Notes: a model not told the origin generated them from the letters alone. DNA of 64,000 nucleotides from Microbacterium sp. Gd 4-13 (GCF_003095395.1 NZ_QEIJ01000001.1:434001-498000); one strand, 5' to 3'; counted from the first letter of the stretch, positions 27,177 to 35,063 are shown. A program made the numbers and translations.

Positions 27177-27689
27177 ATGTCGAGAGAAGAACATGCCCGT
27201 GAGGGCGCACAGGCAGTAATTCCAGACGATGAGGTGCTCGATGTCGCCGTGGTCATGCCTCGAGGCTCGACCTTCGCCGGGGTGCTCGGCGCGGCAGCCG
27301 GAGTCGCCGGTGGTGGGAGCAACACCACGGCGTGGGGCGTGGCGGGCGGCATGATCGGCGAGAGGGTCAACGCCGCCTCGAAGGGCAGCTATCCCTCCCT
27401 CGTCTTGGCGCTTTCGCCGAAGCGCCTGTACGTCCTCGGTCGCACGAGCACCGGATTGGTCGGCGGCTGGAAGCATCTGCACCCCGTCGCTCACATCGAG
27501 CGCGAACACCTCGAGGTCACAAAGCATCGGCGAGGCACTGTTCTGGTCATCGGTCTGACCGACACGACGACGGGGACGACGCTCGAGGTCGAAGCGCAGA
27601 ACATCGGGGGTCTCGGCTTGAAGGATCTGCTCGGCGAGGTCGAGGCCGACGGATCGACGGCCGTCGACGCGGATGGAGAGAAGTCATGA
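27177..27689 (+). CDS. hypothetical protein with a possible PH-like domain
   Basis: 170 aa, no confident family. A glycine/alanine-rich segment (TFAGVLGAAAGVAGGGSNTTAWGVAGGMIG) could insert in or associate with a membrane. The following part (SLVLALSPKRLYVLGRTSTGLVGGWKHLHPVAHIEREHLEVTKHRRGTVLVIGL) has the strand pattern of a bacterial PH-like domain. ATG at 27162 is an alternative start. The stop overlaps the next start (ATGA), so the two form an operon. Confidence 0.6.
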   Translation: MSREEHAREGAQAVIPDDEVLDVAVVMPRGSTFAGVLGAAAGVAGGGSNTTAWGVAGGMIGERVNAASKGSYPSLVLALSPKRLYVLGRTSTGLVGGWKHLHPVAHIEREHLEVTKHRRGTVLVIGLTDTTTGTTLEVEAQNIGGLGLKDLLGEVEADGSTAVDADGEKS

Positions 27690-28060
27690 TGGCCGGTCAG
27701 CGCCCCGGTGGCGTCGTCCTCATCGCCGTGCTGGCGTGGATCGGAGCGGCGGCGCAGATCATTTCCGGGATCCTCGTCTTGACGCGCGTGCTGAGCCCGA
27801 ACGGCGTCGGCACGGAAGCGGCGTGGATCGCGATCGTGGTCGGACTGGTCTCCTTCGTCGTCACCTTCTTCCTCTTCAGCGGAAGCAACGTCGCGCGCAT
27901 CCTGGTCACCATCTCGTTCGTCCTGTCGTTGCTCACGGCGATCTTCGCTCTGGCGGCGAACCCGGCGAACCTCGTCGCGCCGATCATCTCGGGTCTGGTC
28001 GCCCTTGTCGGCATCGCGCTGCTCTACACGAAGCGGGCGAACGAGTTCTTCCGGCACTGA
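27686..28060 (+). CDS. small four-helix membrane protein
   Basis: A 124-aa protein with four predicted helices at residues about 8-32, 45-65, 70-90 and 94-113, and short loops. It ends in a charged tail (TKRANEFFRH). I cannot name a family. The ATG has a GGAGAG site 5 nt upstream and overlaps the preceding stop by four bases, so it is co-expressed with the PH-like gene. Confidence 0.65.
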   Translation: MMAGQRPGGVVLIAVLAWIGAAAQIISGILVLTRVLSPNGVGTEAAWIAIVVGLVSFVVTFFLFSGSNVARILVTISFVLSLLTAIFALAANPANLVAPIISGLVALVGIALLYTKRANEFFRH

Positions 28061-28100
28061 TCGCCGACTCGCCTTCCACCGCACTCTCAGAGAGATTCGC

Positions 28101-28895
28101 ATGACCCTCCACTCGACAGATCGATACCGAGTCCACCCCCGCGTGTGGATCGGGCTCGTCGTCTATCTCGTCTACGTCGCCGTCGTCTTCGGCGTCCAGC
28201 AGGCCACGGGGATTGCCTACACAGACCTCGGCGACAGCGGCAGCAACCTGTTCCTCGGCGCCGGGCTCTCGCTCATCGTCGGTGCGATCCTCCTCGCGAT
28301 CACCACGACGCTGCTCGGGTGGTGGCGCCCGGCGCTTCGAGACCGGCATCGTGCGGCTCACAGGTGGCCGATCATCGCGCCGGTCATCATGGCGGTGGCC
28401 CTCGTCGCCAATCTCGCCTCGACGGACTGGGGCTCGTACGACGCCGCATTCTTCGCAGCATCCGTGGTTCTGCTGCTCGTCGGTTTCACGGAGGAGCTCA
28501 CCACGCGGGGTCTGCTGCTCGTGGGTCTGCGCAGCCGACTCTCCGAGGCGTGGGTGTGGTTTCTCACGTCGGCCCTGTTCGGGCTCATGCACCTCGTCAA
28601 CGCGTTCAGCGGTCAGGATTCCGTGTCGACGCTGCGGCAGGTCATCTTCGCCTTCGGAGCCGGCACGATCTTCTACATCCTCCGGCGCGTGACGGGCAGC
28701 CTGCTCTGGGCCATGGTTCTGCACGGCCTGTGGGACTTCTCGACGTTCGGCGTCGGGCGCGGCACCCCGGGGCCGCTGGCGGCCCTCAGCGGTGTGCTCG
28801 AGATCGCAGCGATCGTCATCGCCCTCGTCGCTGTCGCCTTCGTGATCCGCGGGGCGGACGAACGGATCCTCCGGGCGCCTACGCTCGGCACATGA
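28101..28895 (+). CDS. CPBP family intramembrane metalloprotease
   Basis: Second CPBP protease of the window, 264 aa, about eight helices. The three family motifs are visible: FTEELTTRGLLL (Glu-Glu-x3-Arg), FGLMHLVN and HGLWDFS, providing Glu and His ligands for a metal within the membrane. The start chosen is the ATG at 28101, 9-10 nt after a GAGAG site. It sits in the small membrane-protein operon under the divergent double MarR regulator, so it could be inducible. Its substrate is unknown. Confidence 0.85.
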   Translation: MTLHSTDRYRVHPRVWIGLVVYLVYVAVVFGVQQATGIAYTDLGDSGSNLFLGAGLSLIVGAILLAITTTLLGWWRPALRDRHRAAHRWPIIAPVIMAVALVANLASTDWGSYDAAFFAASVVLLLVGFTEELTTRGLLLVGLRSRLSEAWVWFLTSALFGLMHLVNAFSGQDSVSTLRQVIFAFGAGTIFYILRRVTGSLLWAMVLHGLWDFSTFGVGRGTPGPLAALSGVLEIAAIVIALVAVAFVIRGADERILRAPTLGT

Positions 28896-29341
28896 GTCTT
28901 ATCCGCACCCTCGCTCGCTGGCTGCTGGGGGCGGGTCTGGTCTTCGCCGGCGTCGGTCACCTCACCTTCGCTCGTCAGTCGTTCGTCGCGCAGGTGCCGT
29001 CATGGCTTCCGTTGCCCGTCGACCTCGTGGTCGTCGCGTCGGGTGTCGTGGAGATCGTCCTGGGTCTCGCGGTGGCGCTGCTGTCGCGGTGGCGCGTGCC
29101 GATCGGGTGGATCGTGGCGGCGTTCTTCGTCGCCGTCTTCCCCGGCAACATCGAGCAGTTCGTGCGCGGCACCGACGCGTTCGGGCTCGACACCGATCTC
29201 GCGCGCGGTATCCGGCTGGTCTTCCAGCCGCTGCTCGTCATCTGGGCGCTCTGGTCGACCGGGGCGTGGAAGGCGTGGCGAGATGGCCGGCGTGTCAGGG
29301 CGCAGCATCCGCCCCTTCGCCCCGGCGGCGAGACTCGGTAG
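28892..29341 (+). CDS. DoxX-like membrane protein
   Basis: A 149-aa four-helix membrane protein of the DoxX/DoxD type (LARWLLGAGLVFAGVGHLTFARQSFVAQVPSWLP, ASGVVEIVLGLAVAL, FPGNIEQFV). Members are often tied to redox or detoxification systems, but no reaction can be assigned. The ATG overlaps the preceding stop (ATGA). A TACGCT box ends 6 nt before it inside the upstream gene, so it may also have a leaderless internal promoter. Confidence 0.8.
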   Translation: MSLIRTLARWLLGAGLVFAGVGHLTFARQSFVAQVPSWLPLPVDLVVVASGVVEIVLGLAVALLSRWRVPIGWIVAAFFVAVFPGNIEQFVRGTDAFGLDTDLARGIRLVFQPLLVIWALWSTGAWKAWRDGRRVRAQHPPLRPGGETR

Positions 29342-29351
29342 CATCCGCTGC

Positions 29352-29789
29352 ATGGGCATCGCATGGGAGAACGTGGGGATCGCCGTTCGCGACCTCGACG
29401 CGACGATCGCTTTCTTCACCGACCTCGGGCTCGCTGTCGTCGGCCGCGACACGGTGAGCGGTGAGTGGGCGGATACGGCTGTCGGGCTCGACGGCAACCA
29501 CGTGCGCATCGCGATGCTGCAGACACCCGACGGCCTCGGACGCCTCGAGCTCTTCGAATACATCCATCCCGAAGCGATCGAGACGGACCCCACCCTCCCG
29601 AATGAGATCGGTATGCACCGGGTCGCGTTCTCGGTGGACGACATCGACGAGTCGCTCGCCATCGCCGCGCAGCACGGCTGCTACCCACTGCGAGGCGTCG
29701 CCAACTATCAGGACGTCTACAAGCTCACGTATCTGCGGGGGCCGAGCGGCATCATCGTGATGCTCGCCCAGGATCTCACCAAGAGCTGA
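29352..29789 (+). CDS. VOC family (glyoxalase/bleomycin-resistance fold) protein
   Basis: A metal-binding vicinal-oxygen-chelate protein, 145 aa, with two beta-alpha-beta-beta-beta modules (ENVGIAVRDLDATIAFFTDLGLAVVG and HRVAFSVDDIDESLAIAAQHG). A Glu in LELFEYIHP and His94 are plausible metal ligands. Such proteins act as lyases, dioxygenases or drug-binding proteins; the substrate is open. A TAGCAT box ends 7 nt before the ATG. Confidence 0.83.
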   Translation: MGIAWENVGIAVRDLDATIAFFTDLGLAVVGRDTVSGEWADTAVGLDGNHVRIAMLQTPDGLGRLELFEYIHPEAIETDPTLPNEIGMHRVAFSVDDIDESLAIAAQHGCYPLRGVANYQDVYKLTYLRGPSGIIVMLAQDLTKS

Positions 29790-29800
29790 CGTCGTCGCCG

Positions 29801-30190
29801 TCAGTCGAGCACGAGGTCGATGCCGGGATGGTGGGCGAAGATCTCGAGGATGATGTCGAAGTAGGTCTGGCCGGTGCCCGTCTCGAGCTGCGCGAGAAGC
29901 TCGCTGAAGTGCTCCCGCGAGTACGTCTCGGGATGGCGGAGCTTCTCTCGGTAGTACGCGGCGGTGGTCTCGCGCCCGAGCGCTTCGCGGCTGACGGCAT
30001 GATCCGACCAGACCACCCGAACCGCGTCGTCGCCCTGGAGCGCGCCGTATCCGCCGTAGAGCAGATCGTCGAGCGCGTCGAGGCTGGGGCCGAGTTTCCA
30101 GTCTTCGCCCGTCATGAACAGGCGGTTGAGCTCGTCGTAGAACGAGGGGATGCTGCGCGCCACCGCCCCGCGGATCGTGAACGTGGCCAT
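29801..30190 (-). CDS. barstar-like ribonuclease inhibitor
   Basis: A small acidic protein, 129 aa, resembling barstar, the intracellular inhibitor of secreted barnase-type RNases. The core SIPSFYDELNRLFM followed by LGPSLDALDDLLYGGYG matches the barstar helix and the conserved LDAL-D-L segment. The C-terminal half (residues about 70-129) is longer than in classical barstar. No barnase-like gene is adjacent, so it is an orphan inhibitor. A CAGGAT box ends 6 nt before the ATG, and the nested palindrome at 30225 lies 35 bp upstream. Confidence 0.75.
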   Translation of the reverse strand: MATFTIRGAVARSIPSFYDELNRLFMTGEDWKLGPSLDALDDLLYGGYGALQGDDAVRVVWSDHAVSREALGRETTAAYYREKLRHPETYSREHFSELLAQLETGTGQTYFDIILEIFAHHPGIDLVLD

Positions 30191-30224
30191 GTGTCCATCC
30201 TGCCCAGGAGGGCGCCGCCCTCCC

Positions 30225-30320
30225 GACCGTATTCAGGATGAACGCGGTGCGAGTCCCCGGCCGAGCCCGAAAAGACGGGGGTCACGACGCTCGCCCGATC
30301 GGTTCATCCTGAGTACGGTC
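30225..30320. repeat. nested palindromic element between barstar-like gene and satD (copy 2)
   Basis: Arms of 19 bases, 30225-30243 and 30302-30320, are inverted copies differing at one position (core ATTCAGGATGA / TCATCCTGAGT). They enclose 58 bp with weaker inner pairs (GCGAG/CTCGC, CCCCG/CGGGG). The arm matches that of the element at 8145-8226, with consensus CCGTAYTCAGGATGAA. Both copies lie between divergently transcribed genes. Confidence 0.75.
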
Positions 30321-30402
30321 ATTAGGCGGTCCGAGAGGGCGGCGCGGAAGAGCGAATGATCAGCCGGTCGTGCGCGAGGAAGACGGGTGCCACCTGGCGG
30401 CG

Positions 30403-30449
30403 TATTAGACCATCTCTTATACTTCCGAAGAATCAGCTATATGCTTATG
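30403..30449. promoter_or_regulatory. double palindromic operator of satD
   Basis: Two 19-bp sites of the form TATCAG-N7-CTGATA with small deviations. Site A is TATTAG-ACCATCT-CTTATA (30403-30421) and site B is AATCAG-CTATATG-CTTATG (30431-30449). Their centres are 28 bp apart. Site B covers the TATGCT -10 box (30440-30445), so binding would shut off the leaderless satD promoter. The same pair with the same spacing occurs at 31887-31933. The region is markedly AT-rich against its surroundings. Confidence 0.75.
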
Positions 30450-30451
30450 GC

Positions 30452-31108
30452 ATGCAGTTCGCCGTGATCGCTGACATCGTCGGCTCGAGGAAGCTGGCCG
30501 ACCGCGGTCGTGCGCAGCTGACGATCGAGGATGCGGTGCGCGAGGTCGAGGAGTTCGCCCCGGCCGTGCGCGCACTGGTTCCCACCGTGGGCGATGAGTT
30601 CCAGGGCGTGTACGCCGATCTCGCCACGGCCCTGCTCGCGCTCTCGCTGCTGCAGCTGCGTCTTCCGATCGATGCCGAGCTGCGGTTCGGGATCGGCGCC
30701 GGCGACGTGCGCGCCGTCACTTCCCGCGCCGATCACGCGATCGAGGACGGCCCCGGGTGGTGGGCTGCGCGCCGGGCGATCGAGACGGTGCACCGGTGGG
30801 AGGAGTCGAGGGTTCCTCGCGCGCGCACGTGGATCGCGAGCGGTGACGCGGAATCCGTGGAGACGACCGCGTATCTCTCGTCGGTGAACGCCTACCTCGT
30901 CACGAAAGATCACATCGTCGGGGGCATGGGGGAGAGGGCGCGCCGCCTGACCTACGGCACCTGGCTCGGCCGCTCGCAAGAGTCGCTCGCGGCGGATGAG
31001 GGGATCACCCAGTCGGCCGTCTCGCAGGCCCTCGCGCGCGCGGGCTCGTCGGCGCTGTCGCTCGGACTCCAGGAACTGACCTCGAACCTCCCGGAGGCAC
31101 TGCGATGA
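30452..31108 (+). CDS. satD: SatD family protein with C-terminal HTH
   Basis: The SatD family is named after the Streptococcus sat (secretion and acid tolerance) operon; its biochemical role is not established. The 218-aa product starts FAVIADIVGSRKLADR and has the PTVGDEFQGVYAD motif typical of the family. The last 35 residues (AADEGITQSAVSQALARAGSSALSLGLQEL) form a helix-turn-helix, so it probably binds DNA. TATGCT ends 6 nt before the ATG. It is followed with a four-base overlap (ATGA) by its membrane partner. The twin palindromes at its promoter suggest autoregulation. Confidence 0.82.
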   Translation: MQFAVIADIVGSRKLADRGRAQLTIEDAVREVEEFAPAVRALVPTVGDEFQGVYADLATALLALSLLQLRLPIDAELRFGIGAGDVRAVTSRADHAIEDGPGWWAARRAIETVHRWEESRVPRARTWIASGDAESVETTAYLSSVNAYLVTKDHIVGGMGERARRLTYGTWLGRSQESLAADEGITQSAVSQALARAGSSALSLGLQELTSNLPEALR

Positions 31109-31896
31109 TCACGGCCGGCCTTCTTCTCCTCACCGTCGGCGTCGCCGATCTCGCGCGACAGTTCCTCGGCCGCGGCTCTCGCTCCGCCCGCATCGGCGCC
31201 AGCGTCGCCGTGGTGCTTCTCGGCGCGGTGCTGGGCACCGCCGTCGTCGCGTGGCCTCTGGCGATCGTTTTCGCGGTGATCGCCCTGGCCTGGTTGGCGC
31301 TCATGCCGAGCACGAAAGATGCGGCGATAGCGAGCTTCTGGCCCGTCATCGGTCTTGCGGTCGCGGTTGTCGCGTTGGTCGTGTGGGCTCCCGGAGTCGC
31401 CGAGGGCTGGATGGAGGTGGATGCAGCGGGGCCGGCCGCGTTCGGCAAGGCCGTGCTCGCGCTCGGGGTCGCGTGCTTCCTGCTCGAGTCGGCCAACATC
31501 GTCGTGCGGGTCGCTCTCCAGAGCGAGCGCTCCGACGCCGCGGACGTCGTCGCGACGGCTCCCGTCGTCCGGCGGGGGCTCATGGCGCGGCTACGTCGCC
31601 CGGCGCCGCCCGAGCCGGCCGTTCCGACCAAGCAACTGCGCGGGGGCCGTCTCATCGGACCCCTCGAGCGCTTGTTCGTCGTCGGCTTGATCTTCACGAG
31701 CGCCGTCGCCCTGCTGGCCGCTTTCATCGCCGCCAAGGGAATCGTGCGCTTCCCCGAGATCCAGAAAGACAACGCCGGCGGCACGCAGGCCGAGTACTTC
31801 CTCGTCGGCAGCATGGCGAGCTGGGCCATCGCACTGGCCGCGGCGGGCCTGCTGTGGGCCGTGGGCGCCACTCCCGAGGATCTTCGTATCAGTTGA
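31105..31896 (+). CDS. SatD-associated membrane protein
   Basis: A 263-aa polytopic membrane protein with about seven helices. The C-terminal block GPLERLFVVGLIFTSAVALLAAFIAAKGIVRFPEI...AEYFLVGSMASW resembles the conserved C-terminal segment of the DUF3307-type proteins that accompany SatD in other phyla (recalled family knowledge, not searched). The charged middle loop (residues about 145-185) is cytoplasmic. It overlaps satD by four bases and has a GGAGG site. Its last 10 bp overlap the first operator palindrome of the next gene. Confidence 0.75.
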   Translation: MITAGLLLLTVGVADLARQFLGRGSRSARIGASVAVVLLGAVLGTAVVAWPLAIVFAVIALAWLALMPSTKDAAIASFWPVIGLAVAVVALVVWAPGVAEGWMEVDAAGPAAFGKAVLALGVACFLLESANIVVRVALQSERSDAADVVATAPVVRRGLMARLRRPAPPEPAVPTKQLRGGRLIGPLERLFVVGLIFTSAVALLAAFIAAKGIVRFPEIQKDNAGGTQAEYFLVGSMASWAIALAAAGLLWAVGATPEDLRIS

Positions 31897-31933
31897 CAGC
31901 TGATATTCACGGGTTATCAGCGTGAGGCTGATA
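31887..31933. promoter_or_regulatory. double palindromic operator and promoter of the 88-codon gene
   Basis: Two perfect copies of TATCAG-N7-CTGATA: TATCAG-TTGACAG-CTGATA (31887-31905) and TATCAG-CGTGAGG-CTGATA (31915-31933), centres 28 bp apart. A consensus -35 (TTGACA, 31893-31898) lies in the loop of the first. With a 16-bp spacer, the -10 would be TATCAG, the left arm of the second. Occupancy would therefore block the promoter. The geometry is identical to the satD operator. Confidence 0.8.
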
Positions 31934-31955
31934 GTCGCACCAGAAAGGTCGTGCC

Positions 31956-32222
31956 ATGTCCGATCCGCGTCGTGACCGTCTCAGCGTCGGCGGGCTCTCC
32001 ATCGCGCCCAGCGCCGCCCCGGAGAAGTGGGAGGTGCGAGCGCAGCTCGATGGTGCGGCCGTCGAGGCGCACTGGGGGGAGTGGGTTCGCCTGGCCCGCC
32101 GCATCCTCGACACCGACGCCCTCTCGCGCGACCGGGAGGCTCGCGGAGACGCGTGGGATCAGGGCCACGCGGCGGGCGCCGATCCGGAGGCCGCGAGCGA
32201 GGCTGTGAACCCCTACCGCTGA
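31956..32222 (+). CDS. hypothetical small protein controlled by the SatD-type operator
   Basis: 88 aa, soluble, no family recognised. It contains APEKWEVRAQLDGAAVEAHWGEWVRLARRILDTD, probably a helical unit with three tryptophans, and an acidic tail. The ATG at 31956 follows an AGAAAGG site at good spacing. Its promoter carries the same paired palindromes as satD, so it is likely a third member of that regulon. What it does is unknown. Confidence 0.7.
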   Translation: MSDPRRDRLSVGGLSIAPSAAPEKWEVRAQLDGAAVEAHWGEWVRLARRILDTDALSRDREARGDAWDQGHAAGADPEAASEAVNPYR

Positions 32223-32402
32223 GCTGCACGCCCTCGGAGGAGGGGGAGCGAGCGCGGCTGCGGGTCGACGGTGACCGCGCTGTGTGTGAACTATGGGAAA
32301 ATTGTGAGTGACCGTCCCCCCGGTCGTTCTTCTTCGCGTGTCGTCGCCGCCGCGCTCCATCCGACGTGTGGCCCCGCTGTGGCTGCAACAGGAACGAGAC
32401 GC

Positions 32403-33497
32403 ATGATCTTCTCCGCGCGCCGCGAACTCTGGGCCGACAGCGCCCGGGGGCTCGCGATCCTCGCCGTGGTGCTCGGCCATGTCTTCCTCAAGGAGGGGCC
32501 GGAGGCCACCTGGACGATGTGGGGCCCGGCGCAGAGCGCATGGATCGACCTGCGTGACCTTCTGCTCCCGGTGCGCATGCCCTTGTTCTTCCTCATCGCC
32601 GGCTACTTCGCCGCGAGTGCCATCGCGCGACCCTGGGGCACGGTGCTGCGCACCCGCACGCTGAGCCTGTACTACCTGTACGCCGTGTGGCTGCTGGCGC
32701 AGACCGTGTTCTTCCTGATGGTCCCTCACGCCGGCACGGCGGCCGCCTCGACCGTGCGCGAGCTCGCCGCGCAGCTGACGTACGCTCCGAACAACCTCTG
32801 GTTCCTCGTCGCTCTCGCCGCGTACTTCACCATCGCGAAGGCCGGCGCGCGCATCGCCCCGGTGGCCCTCGCCGGCGCGGCGTGGGTGTCGTGGACGGCC
32901 TTCACCGACCGCCTGCCCGACGTCTTCGACCGCACGCCGATGCCGGAGTACCTGGTGTTCTTCCTGCTCGGCGCCTACGCGCCGGGTCTGCTGCGCAGCA
33001 TCCGTGGCAGCGCCCCGCTCGTGCTCGCGGGCGCGCTCGGCCTCATGGCCGGTGTGAACGCGATGCACGAGGCCGAGAGTCGGATGCTGTGGACCACCTA
33101 CCTGCTGCTGTCGACCGTGGCCGGGGTCACGGCGGTGGTGTCACTGCTGAAGCTCATGGAGGCGCAGGGGCTGCTTCCCCGATCGACCGTGTGGGTCGGC
33201 CGTCGCACCCTGCCGATCTACGTGGTGCAGCTGCCTCTGGCGATCGCTGTCGACGCTCTGATCGGACTGCTCCCGCGGGAGATCGCTCAAGCGGTCTTCG
33301 GCAATCCGCTCGTGTCGTCGGTGTATCCGATCGCGGTCACCGTGGTCGTCGTAGCCACCGCCCTGGCTCTGTACCGTGTGGTGCACCGAGTGGCTCCGTG
33401 GATGTACCGAGCGCCGTGGCTGCACCGGGCACCGGGAGCGCGCAGGCCCACCCAGCTGCCCGGATCCGCCCTGCTCAGCTCGCCGGGCGCTCGATGA
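32403..33497 (+). CDS. acyltransferase family 3 membrane protein
   Basis: A membrane-bound O-acyltransferase of the acyltransferase 3 family, which acylates sugars or other envelope molecules. The 364-aa protein has about ten helices. The N-terminal motif DSARGLAILAVVLGHVFL carries the conserved His26, followed by RMPLFFLIAGYF and later RRTLPIYVVQLPL. The frame is open upstream to about 32300; ATG at 32403 gives the family start, with an AGGAA element 12 nt away. Its 3' end overlaps the convergent lipoprotein gene by 23 bp. Confidence 0.85.
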   Translation: MIFSARRELWADSARGLAILAVVLGHVFLKEGPEATWTMWGPAQSAWIDLRDLLLPVRMPLFFLIAGYFAASAIARPWGTVLRTRTLSLYYLYAVWLLAQTVFFLMVPHAGTAAASTVRELAAQLTYAPNNLWFLVALAAYFTIAKAGARIAPVALAGAAWVSWTAFTDRLPDVFDRTPMPEYLVFFLLGAYAPGLLRSIRGSAPLVLAGALGLMAGVNAMHEAESRMLWTTYLLLSTVAGVTAVVSLLKLMEAQGLLPRSTVWVGRRTLPIYVVQLPLAIAVDALIGLLPREIAQAVFGNPLVSSVYPIAVTVVVVATALALYRVVHRVAPWMYRAPWLHRAPGARRPTQLPGSALLSSPGAR

Positions 33498-34050
33498 GCA
33501 GCAGGCCCTGCTTCGTGTCGGAGATCGTGACCCATCCGTCGCCGAAGAGATAGGTGATGCCGTACCCCTCGTCGTCGGTCGCGATGGCCGTGTCGGTGCT
33601 CTCGGTGATGTACAGGCCGTCGGCGCTCTCTTCGCTGCGCCATCCACCCGACAGCAGCTCGTTCTTCGCCGTGGAGGCGGCTGCGTCGGTGATCGGAGCC
33701 CAGCCGTAGATCTGCACGTGATCGGTCGCGACCGAATAGTCGCCCCAGGTGCACTGGATGCCGTCGGCGAGCTCGACACCGCCGGCGTAGAAGGGTCCTT
33801 CCTGGGAGGTCCAGCCGAGCTCCTCGAAGTCGGCGACGGTCGATGCGGGGAGGAGCGACGCGCACGTCGCTTCGGCATCCGACGTCGCGCTCACGCTCGG
33901 TTCGGGCGAGGCCACGGGGGGAGCGCTCGACGCACTCGAGGGCGGAGGGGTGGTCGGAGTGGCTGCGGGAGCCGCGACGCACGCCGCGAGTGCAACGGAG
34001 GCAGCCCCCAGCGAGAGCGTTGCGAGGATGCTGCGCCGGAGGGCGGTCAC
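33475..34050 (-). CDS. putative lipoprotein
   Basis: 191 aa. The N-terminus has Arg residues, a hydrophobic stretch and the lipobox LAAC (Cys24), so it should be lipid-anchored on the outer face of the membrane. A Thr/Pro/Ser-rich linker (residues about 28-58) precedes a folded domain with two cysteines (Cys63, Cys100) that may pair. No enzyme motif is seen. The GTG start overlaps the stop of the upstream phosphatase gene (GTGA), so both are on one message. Confidence 0.78.
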   Translation of the reverse strand: MTALRRSILATLSLGAASVALAACVAAPAATPTTPPPSSASSAPPVASPEPSVSATSDAEATCASLLPASTVADFEELGWTSQEGPFYAGGVELADGIQCTWGDYSVATDHVQIYGWAPITDAAASTAKNELLSGGWRSEESADGLYITESTDTAIATDDEGYGITYLFGDGWVTISDTKQGLLLIERPAS

Positions 34051-34883
34051 GAAGCGGCGTCCGATCCGTCGGCGTGGATCAGGTCGAGGAAGTCCGCGTG
34101 CAGGACGCCGTTCGTCGCGAGCGACGACCGCGCCGAGAGGGTGTCCTCTCCGTCGAAGGAGGTGAATCTCCCGCCGGCCTCGTGGACCACCGGAACGAGC
34201 GCGGCGAGGTCGTACTCCTTCACGCCGAACTCGGCGACGAACTCGAGGCGCCCTTCGGCGAGCCACATGTAGGGCAGGGCATCGCCGTAGCCGCGGTCGC
34301 GCCAGACGGCGCGCGAGAGCCGCAGCAACGCGGGGAGCTTGCCCGCCGCATCCCACTGCTCGATGCTCTGGAAGCTGACGCTCGCCTTCTCGACCGTGTC
34401 GACCGTCGAGACGTGGATGCGTCGGCTGTCGCCCTCCGGGGTGTTCGTCCATGCTCCGCCGCCCTCAGCGGCCCACCAGCGGCGTCCGAGCGACGGTGCG
34501 CTCACGACACCCACCCGGGGCACGCCGTCGACGGCAAGGGCGATGAGCGTCGCCCACACGGGAATGCCCTTGAGGTAGTTCGAGGTGCCGTCGATGGGAT
34601 CGATGATCCATTGACGGGTCGCACTGCCCGAGACGCCGAACTCTTCGCCGAACACCCCGTCGTCCGGACGCTCCGCGGACAACAGGTCTCGGATGACGCG
34701 CTCGGTCGCGAGGTCTGCCTCGGTGACCGCGGAATCGTCTGCTTTGGTCTGCACGTCGAGGTCGGCCGCGTCGAAGCGGCTCATCGACACCGCGTCGGCG
34801 GCATCCGCGATCCGGAGGGCCAGAAAGAGGTCGTCTGCGAAGGTACTGCCGGGCACGGGGGAAGAAACCTCGGTGGGGGACAC
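34047..34883 (-). CDS. inositol monophosphatase family protein (possible histidinol-phosphatase)
   Basis: A Mg2+-dependent phosphatase of the IMPase fold, 278 aa. The metal-binding motifs are complete: DDGVFGEEFG, IIDPIDGTSNYLKG and KEYDLAALVPVVHEAGG. In actinobacteria this subgroup often supplies the histidinol-phosphatase step (HisN); inositol-phosphate or bisphosphate activity is also possible, and no his gene is nearby. Two in-frame GTGs are available. I chose 34883 because a TATCGT box ends 7 nt before it. Confidence 0.86.
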   Translation of the reverse strand: MSPTEVSSPVPGSTFADDLFLALRIADAADAVSMSRFDAADLDVQTKADDSAVTEADLATERVIRDLLSAERPDDGVFGEEFGVSGSATRQWIIDPIDGTSNYLKGIPVWATLIALAVDGVPRVGVVSAPSLGRRWWAAEGGGAWTNTPEGDSRRIHVSTVDTVEKASVSFQSIEQWDAAGKLPALLRLSRAVWRDRGYGDALPYMWLAEGRLEFVAEFGVKEYDLAALVPVVHEAGGRFTSFDGEDTLSARSSLATNGVLHADFLDLIHADGSDAAS

Positions 34884-34982
34884 AGGCTCCACGATACCGG
34901 CGAGCCGACCTCGATTCGCGGGGAGCGGTAAGGACTGGTAATGTAAACCCTCGGTTCGCCGGGCTCCACCCCGGCGCTCCAC

Positions 34983-35055
34983 GCACCTCTAGCTCAATCG
35001 GCAGAGCAACTGACTCTTAATCAGTGGGTTCTCGGTTCAAGTCCGAGGGGGTGCA
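34983..35055 (+). tRNA. tRNA-Lys (anticodon CUU)
   Basis: Acceptor arms GCACCTC and GGGGTGC pair with one T-G. The anticodon stem ACTGA/TCAGT encloses CTCTTAA with CTT at the anticodon. The T arm CTCGG-TTCAAGT-CCGAG is intact. 73 nt, discriminator A, no encoded CCA. Confidence 0.96.
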
Positions 35056-35063
35056 CGGATCAG

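Noticed and set aside
33081..33092. Further imperfect copies of the GGATGCTGCG word (also near 12349, 13094, 23455, 38818, 49015, 55757)
   Set aside because: They differ at one or more positions and were left out of the count to keep it strict.
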